Source: Rudaea cellulosilytica DSM 22992 (GTDB lineage Bacteria > Pseudomonadota > Gammaproteobacteria > Xanthomonadales > Rhodanobacteraceae). From it: a DNA stretch of 64,000 bases. This document shows, in pieces, positions 17,631-27,543 of this stretch. The notes below the pieces were generated by a model. It made no database searches. It had not been told where the DNA came from and saw only the letters and a program-made list of their open reading frames with translations. Position 1 is the first letter of the stretch, and each line of letters begins with the position of its first letter. Position numbers and translations under genes: made by a program. The DNA lies in contig NZ_KB899244.1 in NCBI RefSeq assembly GCF_000378125.1, positions 286,867-350,866 of the forward strand, written 5' to 3'.

Positions 17631-18743
17631 ATGTTCAAAGTCACGATCAAGCCGCAGTGGCAGGTGCAGGCGCCAAGCGGCGAGCCGGCGCTGCTGCGTC
17701 TGGTCGAACTGCTCGTCGGCATCCATGAGACCGGCAGCCTCGCCCGCGCCTGTGCGCTTGCGAATCTCTCCTACCGTTATGCCTGGGGCATGTTGCAGAC
17801 GGGCGAGAAGACGCTCGGCGCCGCCCTCATTGAAGCGCAGCGTGGCAGCGGCACCAAGCTCACTCCGCTCGGCGAAAAACTCGTATGGGCCGACAAGCGC
17901 ATCGCCGCGCGGCTGTCGCCGCTGCTCGACAGCCTGTCGTCCGAGATCGAAGTCGAGTTCGAGCATGCGTTCGTGCCGAGCGAGCGTGTCCTGCGCGTCC
18001 ACGCCACGCACGGTTTCGCGGTCGAGTCGCTGCATCGCTTCATGAATCGACGCCAGATTGCCGCCGACGTCAAATATCGCAGCAGCATGGACGTACTCGC
18101 GTCGCTCGTGCACGACAGCTGCGACCTGGCCGGCCTGCACATCCCCATCGGCGAATTCGAAGCGCCGATGCTGCGGCTCTACGCGCCATCGCTGAAGCAC
18201 GGCGATTTCGTCATCATCGACCTGGTCACGCGACGCCAGGGCATCTTGGTCGCGCGCGGCAATCCGAAGAAGATCCGCCGCATGCGCGACCTCACCCGCC
18301 GCGGCGTGCGCTTCGTCAACCGTCAACACGACTCGGCCACGCGAGCCGTGCTTGATCTCGTGCTCGCCAGGGAGAAGATCGACGTAGGCGCCATCCAGGG
18401 CTACGACAACGTCGAATTCACCCATGCCGCCGTCGCCGCGTTCATCGCGAGCAACATGGCCGATGCCGGCTTCGGCCTGGAAACGCCAGCCCAGCGTTTC
18501 GGTCTCGACTACATCCCGATCCTGCGCGAGCGGTATTTCTTTCTCTGCCCACGCGCGATCTACGAAACTCCGGCGCTGGATCGTGTGCTCGCCATTCTGC
18601 GCAGCAACGAGTTCCGCAAGATTGCCAACGCGCTGCCCGGCTACGACGCCGAGCACTGCGGTCGCGTGCTCGACCTGCACGACGCGTTCCCAGCGCTGAA
18701 AGCCGAACCGCGCATCGATGCGCGAGCGCGTTCTCGGAAATAG
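17631..18743 (+). CDS. ModE/LysR-like regulator of the formate dehydrogenase operon (FdsR-like)
   Basis: A 370-residue protein. Residues 15-85 form a ModE/LysR-type winged helix (LVELLVGIHETGSLARACAL, then SYRYAWGMLQTGEKTLGAAL and TKLTPLGEKLVWADKR); residues 105-345 form a periplasmic-binding-protein-like sensor domain with a PBP-superfamily pattern (HGDFVIIDLVTRRQGILVAR, GVRFVNRQHDSATRAVLDLV). Regulators of this architecture sit next to fds and other molybdoenzyme operons. Divergent from the OFA/fds operon with a shared palindrome. The effector could be molybdate, formate or another small ligand; not decidable here. Start at the ATG matching the domain; an upstream TTG is ignored. Confidence 0.85.
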   Translation: MFKVTIKPQWQVQAPSGEPALLRLVELLVGIHETGSLARACALANLSYRYAWGMLQTGEKTLGAALIEAQRGSGTKLTPLGEKLVWADKRIAARLSPLLDSLSSEIEVEFEHAFVPSERVLRVHATHGFAVESLHRFMNRRQIAADVKYRSSMDVLASLVHDSCDLAGLHIPIGEFEAPMLRLYAPSLKHGDFVIIDLVTRRQGILVARGNPKKIRRMRDLTRRGVRFVNRQHDSATRAVLDLVLAREKIDVGAIQGYDNVEFTHAAVAAFIASNMADAGFGLETPAQRFGLDYIPILRERYFFLCPRAIYETPALDRVLAILRSNEFRKIANALPGYDAEHCGRVLDLHDAFPALKAEPRIDARARSRK

Positions 18744-18758
18744 GCGAGGAACGTTCGG

Positions 18759-19781
18759 CTACGACACCTTCGCCGTCTCGCGCCAGCGACTCGGCGTCGT
18801 GCCTTCCCAATGATGGAATGCGCGGGTGAAGGAGTTGATTTCTTCGAAGCCGAGGAAAAAAGCGATTTCGCCGGCCTCCAGCTCGGTCGAAACGAGCAGA
18901 CGACGCGCGGTCTGCTGGCGCACGAGGTCGAGCTGCTGCTGATAACTCGTGCCCTCGTCGGCCAGCCGGCGCTGCAAGGTGCGCGAACTCATGTGCAGCT
19001 GTTTCGCCACCGCCTCGACGCTCGGCCGCTCGCCGCGCATGCTGCGACCGAGGATCGCCGCGACCTGTTCGGCCAGCGACGCGGCCTTGGCGTAATCGTG
19101 CAATGCCGCTTCGAGCCCCGGCAGCAGCAGGTCGAGCAGATCCTCGTTATGGGTGAGGAACGGTTCGCGCATCGTTGCCGCGTCCCAAACGAGAAGGTCG
19201 CGATCCGCACCGAAAAACACGTTGCAGCCGAAATAGTCGGCGTACATCGCGGCGAGCGCGTCTGCCGGCCGGCGCCGGGTGAACTCGACTCGCCGCGGCG
19301 TGATCGCGCTATTGCCGGTGCCGCGACGGACCAGCCCCAGCGCCGAAGCGAACATTGCGTCCGTCAACGTAGCCGGTGCGTGGTTTTCCGCGGCGGTCCA
19401 GCGATAGTGAGCGATGGCCATCCTGTCGACGTATTCGAGCGTGATTTCCTCGGGACAGACCAGGCGTTTATAGCGCGCGATCTTTGCCATCGCCTCGTGG
19501 AAGTCTGCCGAATACAACGCCACGAGCAGGATCGCTTCGGCATGCTCGATCGCATTGTGCTCACCCATGCGCAACCCCGTCGCCGGATCGCCGCCAACCT
19601 CGCCGATGGCCTGCCACAATCCGAAGAACTGGCGCGTGCTGAAACGCGGTCTCGCACTGCGGTACAACGCCGGCGACACGCCGGCCAACTCGAGCACGCG
19701 CGCTTCGTCGATGCCGAGCTCGCGCATGCGCAGGCGTGAGATCTTCGACAAGGGGATCAGATCTGCGCCCATCGCAGTCAC
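18759..19781 (-). CDS. AraC family transcriptional regulator
   Basis: A 340-residue regulator with an N-terminal arabinose-binding-type sensor domain (Arabinose_bd, about residues 25-210) and a C-terminal AraC double HTH (RPSVEAVAKQLHMSSRTLQR, then EIAFFLGFEEINSFTRAFHH with the GTTPSRWR end). This OruR-like layout commonly controls catabolic or lipid genes. The first codon GTG at 19781 overlaps the stop of the upstream SDR gene (GTGA); ATG at 19772 is an alternative. The two genes form a coupled pair, so the SDR is a likely target or partner. Convergent with the fds regulator, 15 nt apart. Confidence 0.88.
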   Translation of the reverse strand: MTAMGADLIPLSKISRLRMRELGIDEARVLELAGVSPALYRSARPRFSTRQFFGLWQAIGEVGGDPATGLRMGEHNAIEHAEAILLVALYSADFHEAMAKIARYKRLVCPEEITLEYVDRMAIAHYRWTAAENHAPATLTDAMFASALGLVRRGTGNSAITPRRVEFTRRRPADALAAMYADYFGCNVFFGADRDLLVWDAATMREPFLTHNEDLLDLLLPGLEAALHDYAKAASLAEQVAAILGRSMRGERPSVEAVAKQLHMSSRTLQRRLADEGTSYQQQLDLVRQQTARRLLVSTELEAGEIAFFLGFEEINSFTRAFHHWEGTTPSRWRETAKVS

Positions 19782-20413
19782 GCCGCCGAGCGAGCAGGGA
19801 AGTCGACGACGCGGCCGCGCGGCGCCGGCTCGCCAGACTTCCTCCGCGCGTCCTGCGCGGCCAACCCGCTTTCCCGGGTCGGCATCCCGTCCGTTTCGAT
19901 CACGCTGACCTCGATTCCGTGGGGCGCGATTTCGCGCGCCAATCCTTCGAAATAGCCGCGGACCGCATGGCTCGCTGCAAGACTGGCGGGATGACTGTCG
20001 TCATCGCGGAGCGCGACATGCACGATCCTGCCCCCGCCTTGCTCGTGCAGGATCGGCAGTACCGCGTGGGCGAGACCGACGACCCCGAAAAAATCCCTCT
20101 CGAACTGTTTGCGCAAGGTCGCATCGTCCATCTCCGCGACCGGCGGGGCTTCGACCTTGTCCACCAAATTGACGACGACATCGAGCCTGCCGAACGCGGT
20201 CAGGGCGGCATCGATCGCTGCATAAACGGTCGCTTCGGCGGCCAAATCGAGCGGCACGGCCAGCACTCGCCCGTCGTGGCGGGCGGCAAGCGCCGTCAAT
20301 CGCGCCGGCTCGCGCGCGCCGGCGACGATCTGCGCGCCGGCTTTCAGCGCTGCCTCGGCGAGCGCGAGTCCAGCGGCGGAGGCGGCATTGGCAATCAACC
20401 AGACTTCGGACAT
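19778..20413 (-). CDS. SDR-family protein lacking catalytic residues
   Basis: A 211-residue short-chain dehydrogenase/reductase fold protein: MSEVWLIANAASAAGLALAE at the nucleotide-binding start, DVVVNLVDKV at strand 4, and HGIEVSVIETDGMPT near the end. The usual YxxxK is replaced: the aligned segment reads LAASH (Y to L, K to H), the strand-5 serine is absent (VALRDD), and the TGxxxGIG loop is NAASAAG. It may bind a ligand without redox activity, or be decaying. Overlaps the AraC regulator start by 4 nt, suggesting a sensing or auxiliary role with it. Confidence 0.82.
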   Translation of the reverse strand: MSEVWLIANAASAAGLALAEAALKAGAQIVAGAREPARLTALAARHDGRVLAVPLDLAAEATVYAAIDAALTAFGRLDVVVNLVDKVEAPPVAEMDDATLRKQFERDFFGVVGLAHAVLPILHEQGGGRIVHVALRDDDSHPASLAASHAVRGYFEGLAREIAPHGIEVSVIETDGMPTRESGLAAQDARRKSGEPAPRGRVVDFPARSAA

Positions 20414-20536
20414 GGCAACTCCTCAGGATTCGCAACGCGGCACAAGGCCGCGCTGTGAACTATAGGAGTCAGGCCCCGATAGGGAAAATCCGATCGCGCC
20501 AAGCAGTCATCTGATTACGCCACGCCGATCCGGCGC

Positions 20537-23245
20537 TCAGAGCAATCCGTAACGCCTGACCATCCAGCTCTTCACTACCTGGGTCAGCGCCATATAGGCA
20601 ACGAGGATTGCAGCGAGGATCGGCCACCAAATGGCCGGCAGCGGCGAGAAGCCGAACCAGGCGCCGATCGGCAGCGCGGTCAGCAGGATGCCGACGATGC
20701 AGATCACCACGCCGGCGACAGTGAGCGGCAGGCTCGCGCGGCTCTGCAGGAACGGAATTCGGCCGGTGCGGATCACGTGAACGACCAGGGTCTGCGACAG
20801 CAACGACTCGATGAACCAGCCGGTCTGGAACAGGCTCGCGTGGGCGCTCGTGTTCGCGCCGATGACGAACCAGAGCACGGCGAAGGTGACATAGTCGAAG
20901 ATCGAGGAGACCGGACCGATGCCGACCATAAAACGCGCGATGCCCTTCAGGTCCCATTGCCGCGGCTTGGCAAGGTATTCCTGGTCGACCTCGTCCGAAG
21001 CGACCGCGGTCTGCGAGAAATCGTAAAGCAGGTTGTTGAGCAAGATCTGCACCGGCAGCATCGGCAGGAACGGCAGCAGGATCGACGCACCGATCATCGA
21101 GAACATGTTGCCGAAGTTCGACGACGCGGTCATCTTGATGTACTTCAAGATGTTGCCGAACACCTTGCGGCCTTCAAGCACGCCTTCCTCGAGCACGAGC
21201 AGGCTCTTTTCGAGCAGGATGATGTCGGCCGACTCCTTGGCGATATCGACCGCGGTGTCGACGCTGATGCCGACGTCGGCCGCGCGCAGCGCCGGACCGT
21301 CGTTGATGCCGTCACCCATGAAACCAACGACATGGCCGTCGCGGTGCAAGGCCTCGACCACGCGCACCTTCTGCTGCGGGTTGAGGCGCGCGAACACCGG
21401 CGTGTCGCGCGTGGCGAGCATGAGCTCCTCGTCGCTCATCGCCTCGATCTTCGGCCCGGTCAGCCACTTGTCCACTTGTATGCCGACCTGGCGGCAGACA
21501 TTGCGCGTGACCGTGTCGTTGTCGCCGGTCAGGATCTTCACCGCGACACCGTTCGCGTTGAGCGCCGTGATCGCATCGGCCGCCGAGTCCTTCGGCGGAT
21601 CGAGGAAGGCGACGAAGCCCATCATCGTTAGGTCCTTCTCGTCGTCGCGCGAATAGGCGGCCTTGGCCTCGATCTCGCGTACGCCGATTGCAAGCGCGCG
21701 GAAACCGTCCTCGTTCATCTCGTGAGCGACATCCTTCACTTCCTTGAGTCGCTGCGGACTCAACACGTAGTAGTCGTCCTCGTGCGCCAGGCTCGAACAC
21801 ACCGCGAGCATCTCGGCGACCGCACCCTTGGAGATGATGAAGTGCTTGCCGGTGCTGTTGGCCTTGACGATCACCGACATGCGCCGGCGGGTGAAGTCGA
21901 ACGGCACCTCATCGACTAGGGCGTATTCGGCATGCAGATGCTGCACAGTATCCGCATCGTGCACCGCATCGAGGACAGCCTCGTCGAGCAGGTTGCGTAG
22001 GCCGGTCTGATGGAAGCTGTTGAGCCAGGCGAACTCGAGCACCTTCGCGTTTTCGTCGCCGTAGATGTCGGTATGGCGTTCGAGGATGACCCTGTCCTGG
22101 GTCAGCGTGCCGGTCTTGTCCGTGCACAGCACGTCGATCGCGCCGAAATTCTGGATCGCGTTGAGACGCTTCACGATGACGTCCTTCTTCGCCATCTTCA
22201 GCGCACCCTTGGCGAGGTTGATCGCGACGATCATCGGCAGCATTTCCGGCGTCAGGCCGACCGCCACCGCGACGGCGAACATGAACGCTTCGAACCAGCT
22301 GCCCTTGGTGACGCCGTTGATCAGGAACACGATCGGCACCATCACCGCCATGAAGCGGATCATCAGCCAGGCGAAACGCGACACGCCCTTGTCGAAACTC
22401 GTCTGCACGCGTTGACCGACAAGCGAACCTGCGAGTGCGCCGAAATAGGTGTTCGCACCAGTCGCGGCGACGACCGCGGTCGCGCTGCCCGAGACCACGT
22501 TCGAGCCCATGAAGCACAGTGACTTCGCTTCGAGCGCGTTCGGCGCCTTGGCGTCGGCTACTGCGAACTTCTCGACCGGCATCGACTCGCCAGTCAGCGC
22601 GGATTGGTTGATGAACAGATCCTTGGCCGCGATCAGGCGCAGGTCTGCGGGCACCATGTCGCCCGCAGACAGGAACACGAAGTCGCCCGGCACGAGTTGA
22701 TCGATCGGCACTTCGAGCTTCTTCACTGCGCGCACCGGCGCGGCATCTTCGTCGCTACCCGGCGCGGGCTCCTCGACTTCGCGCTTCGCCGTCGCCGTAT
22801 TGCTGACCATCTTGCGCAACTGCTCTACTGCATTGCTCGAACGCGCCTCCTGGAAATAGGCGACGAACACGGCCATGACGACCATTGCGAACATGATCAC
22901 CGCGCCGATCTTGTCGCTGGTTTCCTCGCCCGTGAACCAGGTGATCAGCGCGAGCGCAGTCAACAGGATGTTGATCGGATTGGTGATGAAACGCTCGCCG
23001 ATTTCGAGCAGGAAAGGCTTTTTCTTTTCCTGGGCGACGACGTTCGGCCCGTATTTTTCCAGGCGTTCGGCAACCTGCTCCGGATTGAGCGCCTGCCCGC
23101 CCGGATTGAGCCTGGCCAAGGCGTCGTCGGAATTCAGCTGCGCGAGCGCAGTCAGTTCCGCGGCGATACGCGCGGCCGCTTCGTTGCGCGCGCCGTTGCG
23201 GCCGTTGCCGCCGATCAGCATCGCCGCGATCGAGAATTTCAGCAT
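20537..23245 (-). CDS. mgtA: magnesium-translocating P-type ATPase
   Basis: A 902-residue P3B ATPase for Mg2+ import across the inner membrane, close to the length of E. coli MgtA (898). Phosphorylation site D376 in CTDKTGTLT, actuator motif LTGES (217-221), ion-pathway segment LTPEMLP (331-337) and hinge GDGINDGPALRAADVGI near residue 645 are intact. The start MLKFSIAAM (23245) was preferred over an upstream in-frame start, which lacks family support. A strong promoter lies about 220 nt upstream, leaving a structured leader. Downstream, 123 nt separate it from the SDR gene. Confidence 0.95.
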   Translation of the reverse strand: MLKFSIAAMLIGGNGRNGARNEAAARIAAELTALAQLNSDDALARLNPGGQALNPEQVAERLEKYGPNVVAQEKKKPFLLEIGERFITNPINILLTALALITWFTGEETSDKIGAVIMFAMVVMAVFVAYFQEARSSNAVEQLRKMVSNTATAKREVEEPAPGSDEDAAPVRAVKKLEVPIDQLVPGDFVFLSAGDMVPADLRLIAAKDLFINQSALTGESMPVEKFAVADAKAPNALEAKSLCFMGSNVVSGSATAVVAATGANTYFGALAGSLVGQRVQTSFDKGVSRFAWLMIRFMAVMVPIVFLINGVTKGSWFEAFMFAVAVAVGLTPEMLPMIVAINLAKGALKMAKKDVIVKRLNAIQNFGAIDVLCTDKTGTLTQDRVILERHTDIYGDENAKVLEFAWLNSFHQTGLRNLLDEAVLDAVHDADTVQHLHAEYALVDEVPFDFTRRRMSVIVKANSTGKHFIISKGAVAEMLAVCSSLAHEDDYYVLSPQRLKEVKDVAHEMNEDGFRALAIGVREIEAKAAYSRDDEKDLTMMGFVAFLDPPKDSAADAITALNANGVAVKILTGDNDTVTRNVCRQVGIQVDKWLTGPKIEAMSDEELMLATRDTPVFARLNPQQKVRVVEALHRDGHVVGFMGDGINDGPALRAADVGISVDTAVDIAKESADIILLEKSLLVLEEGVLEGRKVFGNILKYIKMTASSNFGNMFSMIGASILLPFLPMLPVQILLNNLLYDFSQTAVASDEVDQEYLAKPRQWDLKGIARFMVGIGPVSSIFDYVTFAVLWFVIGANTSAHASLFQTGWFIESLLSQTLVVHVIRTGRIPFLQSRASLPLTVAGVVICIVGILLTALPIGAWFGFSPLPAIWWPILAAILVAYMALTQVVKSWMVRRYGLL

Positions 23246-23462
23246 GAGAGGCTTCCCGTCATACAAATCGCACAAATCGAGCAGTTTGCCCGGACTTTGT
23301 GGCAGTTCGGCGACGGGAATGCCAGGAGAGGCGTTGGCGTCGGCAAGCTATCCGCAACGGGATAGCGCGCCGCAAGGGAACTATCCGCGTGGAAAAGTCG
23401 GGTTGACTGCAGTGGAGAATCTACTGCAAGGGTCCACGGACGGACGTCCTCGGCAAGAAAGG
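23246..23462 (-). promoter_or_regulatory. mgtA mRNA leader with mutually exclusive hairpins
   Basis: On the transcript, segment A GGATAG (23381-23386) comes first, B GCTATCC (23360-23366) next and C GGATAGC (23347-23353) last. B can pair with A (6 bp) or with C (perfect 7 bp, 6-nt loop), never both. Such alternative pairing is the logic of attenuators and Mg2+-sensing mgtA/mgtC leaders in enterobacteria. A proline-rich frame follows element C. Function is inference; no known riboswitch consensus was recognised. Confidence 0.5.
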
Positions 23463-23469
23463 TGCGCGC

Positions 23470-23498
23470 AAGGTAGTCGCGCGGCCGAGGCTTGTCAA
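23470..23498 (-). promoter_or_regulatory. sigma-70-type promoter of mgtA
   Basis: Minus-strand TTGACA (23493-23498) and TACCTT (23470-23475) with a 17-bp spacer: a perfect -35 and a fair -10. Predicted start near 23463 gives a leader of roughly 220 nt before the mgtA ATG. It lies just after the lpxK stop codon. Confidence 0.7.
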
Positions 23499-23509
23499 TG
23501 GAAAAAACG

Positions 23510-24502
23510 TTAGCGTTTGTTGAAATCGACGAGGTGCGCGCAGACCGCGTCGAAAAAAGCTTGCGGGAGGTCAGCCCGCACCGGCACCTGCCAGTGCTCC
23601 GGGCGAGCAAACGCGCGGCATTTGACCGCATCCTTCGCGGTCATGAGCACGGGCGCATCGTCGCCAAAGTCGAGATCGCTCGCGACGTAGGCATGATGGT
23701 CGGCGAACGCGTGCTCGACGACCTCTATGCCCGCAGCGCGCAGCATCGCGAAAAAGCGCGCCGGGTTGCCGATGCCGGCGACGGCATGCGCGCGACGCCC
23801 GGCGAATTCGCGCAGCGGCTTCTGCGGTGCCGGAGCGAGCAAGGAAACCGCCGTGTCGCCGACGAGCTGCATGGGGACTTCGCCCGCCCATGCCTGGCCG
23901 CCATTGCAGACAAGGAAGTCGATCGAATCCAGCCGCGACAGTGGATCGCGCAGCGGCCCGGCCGGCAACAGCAGGCCGTTGCCGAAGCGACGCTCGCCGT
24001 CGATGACGCATATCTCGACATCGCGGAAAAGCGCGACATGTTGCAGGCCATCGTCGGCGACGAGCACGTCGCAATCGTGACCGGCAAGCAGCAGGCGTCC
24101 CGCCGCGGCGCGGTCGCGACCGACCGCGACCGGCACGCCCGTCGCCTCACGGATCAACAGCGGTTCGTCACCGACGCGCGCGGCGTCGCTGTCCGCATCG
24201 AGCACTTCGACAGCAATGGCCGCGCCGCCGTAGCCACGGCTGATCACGCCGGGTCTGTGCCCGCGCGCACGCAATGCCTCGACGAGCGCAATCACGAGTG
24301 GGGTCTTGCCCGTGCCGCCGACCGTAATGTTGCCGACGACGATGATCGGTACGGGCAGGTGCTGCGGTTTTTTCCGACCCAGAGTGTATGGTGCACGATG
24401 TAGCGCGCGCAGCACGCGATAAACGGGCACAAGCGCACGCAGCCAGAAGGGAGAAGATTCGGCGCCGTACCAGATTTCGGGCAGTCGCTGCGATGGTTTC
24501 AT
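23510..24502 (-). CDS. lpxK: tetraacyldisaccharide 4'-kinase
   Basis: A 330-residue inner-membrane-associated kinase that phosphorylates the 4' position of the lipid A disaccharide precursor. P-loop VGNITVGGTGKTPLVIALVE at about residues 54-73, SRGYGG after it, ADDGLQH in the middle, and the C-terminal ADHHAYVASDLDF and LMTAKDAVKC segments are diagnostic. ATG 24502 (MKPSQRLPEIWYG) matches homologues; the longer open frame upstream is not conserved. 52 nt after msbA in the lolC-to-lpxK run. Confidence 0.94.
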   Translation of the reverse strand: MKPSQRLPEIWYGAESSPFWLRALVPVYRVLRALHRAPYTLGRKKPQHLPVPIIVVGNITVGGTGKTPLVIALVEALRARGHRPGVISRGYGGAAIAVEVLDADSDAARVGDEPLLIREATGVPVAVGRDRAAAGRLLLAGHDCDVLVADDGLQHVALFRDVEICVIDGERRFGNGLLLPAGPLRDPLSRLDSIDFLVCNGGQAWAGEVPMQLVGDTAVSLLAPAPQKPLREFAGRRAHAVAGIGNPARFFAMLRAAGIEVVEHAFADHHAYVASDLDFGDDAPVLMTAKDAVKCRAFARPEHWQVPVRADLPQAFFDAVCAHLVDFNKR

Positions 24503-24554
24503 CACGCCGAGAGCAAGAGCAGAGATAAACGGAATGCCGGCATCGCCGGCATGA

Positions 24555-26308
<1,754 letters not shown>

Positions 26309-26312
<4 letters not shown>

Positions 26313-26749
26313 GGGCCGGCAGGCTTGCCCGTGGCGTCCTTACTGCGCGTCGTCGCGATCGAGAGGTGGGTGAAGCCGAGCTGGCCGAGCGCGTCCATCG
26401 CGGTGACCACGGCCTGGTGCGGCGTCATCGCGTCGGCGCGCAGCACGACCTGGCGGTCGCGATTGTCTCCGCCGATGCGCGCGATCGCTTCCTTGAGCGT
26501 GTCGACCGCCGGATTGAGTACTTCGTTGTTGTCGACGAAGTAGTGGCTGTTCGCGTCGACCATGATGATCAGAGCCTCGCGCTGCGGCTCGCCCGCCGTC
26601 TCCGACGCCTCGGGCAGAGTCACCTTCATCGCCGAATGCTGGACGAAGGTCGTCGTCATGACGAAGAACATCAGCAGCGTAAGCATGACGTCGATCAGCG
26701 AGATCACATTGATCTCGAAGTCGTCGTTGCGGGTGGCACCGAGCCGCAT
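26309..26749 (-). CDS. exbD: ExbD/TolR family biopolymer transport protein
   Basis: A 146-residue protein with one N-terminal membrane helix, NVISLIDVMLTLLMFFVMTT, carrying the conserved proton-path Asp of ExbD/TolR, and a periplasmic domain ending TRSKDATGKPAGP. It works with the adjacent ExbB-like protein as a proton-driven motor. Its start directly abuts the exbB stop and its end overlaps msbA. In this position the pair is often annotated exbB/exbD2; a role in lipid or competence-related transport is possible. Confidence 0.9.
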
Positions 26750-27421
26750 TCAGGCGGTTTCCTGGGCGACCGTCACGGCGTCGCGCGGACGCGCGGCGCG
26801 CGCCGCGGCCACGCTTTCGGAATGCGCGGAAAGTTCGTCCATCAGCACGATCACGTCCTTCTCCATGTCGACGACGTAGTCGGTGACGAGGCCGCGAAAA
26901 TAGCGGTGGAAGAAGTACGCCGGGATCGCCACGCACAGGCCTGCGGCCGTGCACACCAGCGCCTCGCCGATGCCGCCGGCCATCTTGAGCGGATCGCCGA
27001 CGCCGGAAACCATCACCGCAAAGAACATGCGGATCAGGCCGAACACGGTGCCAAGCAGGCCGAGCAGTGGTGAGATCAGCGCGATCGTGCCGAGCGTGTT
27101 GAGGAAGCGCTCGAGCCGATGCACTACGTGGCGACCGGTATCCTCGACCCGCTCCTTCATGATCTCGCGCGAGCGCATGCGCACGCTCAGCGCCGCGGCG
27201 AGAATCTCGCCGAGCGGCGAGTTGTCGCGCAGCGTCTCCACGTGCTGCGGATCGAGCTGGCGGTTACGCGCCCACTCACGCACCTGCGTCGTCAGGCCGG
27301 GCGGAATCACCGAGCTGCGCCGCAGGGTCCAGAAGCGTTCGAGGATGATCGCGATCGCGATCGCCGAACAGATCACGATGGGCAACATCGCCCAACCGCC
27401 GGCCATCAGAATTTCCAGCAC
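26750..27421 (-). CDS. exbB: MotA/TolQ/ExbB proton channel family protein
   Basis: A 223-residue protein with three membrane segments: one near residues 5-28, and the channel pair around ERFLNTLGTIALISPLLGLL and GIGEALVCTAAGLCVAIPAY. These are the ExbB/TolQ signatures. Partner of the ExbD-like protein encoded immediately after it (stop and start codons adjacent). The 122 nt between it and comEC hold no recognisable gene. Confidence 0.92.
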   Translation of the reverse strand: MLEILMAGGWAMLPIVICSAIAIAIILERFWTLRRSSVIPPGLTTQVREWARNRQLDPQHVETLRDNSPLGEILAAALSVRMRSREIMKERVEDTGRHVVHRLERFLNTLGTIALISPLLGLLGTVFGLIRMFFAVMVSGVGDPLKMAGGIGEALVCTAAGLCVAIPAYFFHRYFRGLVTDYVVDMEKDVIVLMDELSAHSESVAAARAARPRDAVTVAQETA

Positions 27422-27543
27422 GCAACATTCCTCTCAGGCTTCCGCTTCGACTGCGAATCATACCAGCGAAACGTATTGGCTTAGCGCGTTTGGTGACGGA
27501 CTCGACGATTCCCCTTTTTCCGCTCGATCCTCGTCATCGGTAC

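Noticed and set aside
17484..18680. N-terminal extension of the OFA transporter frame
   Set aside because: Opposite strand of the ModE/LysR-like regulator; the transporter has a strong ribosome binding site at its own ATG 17483.
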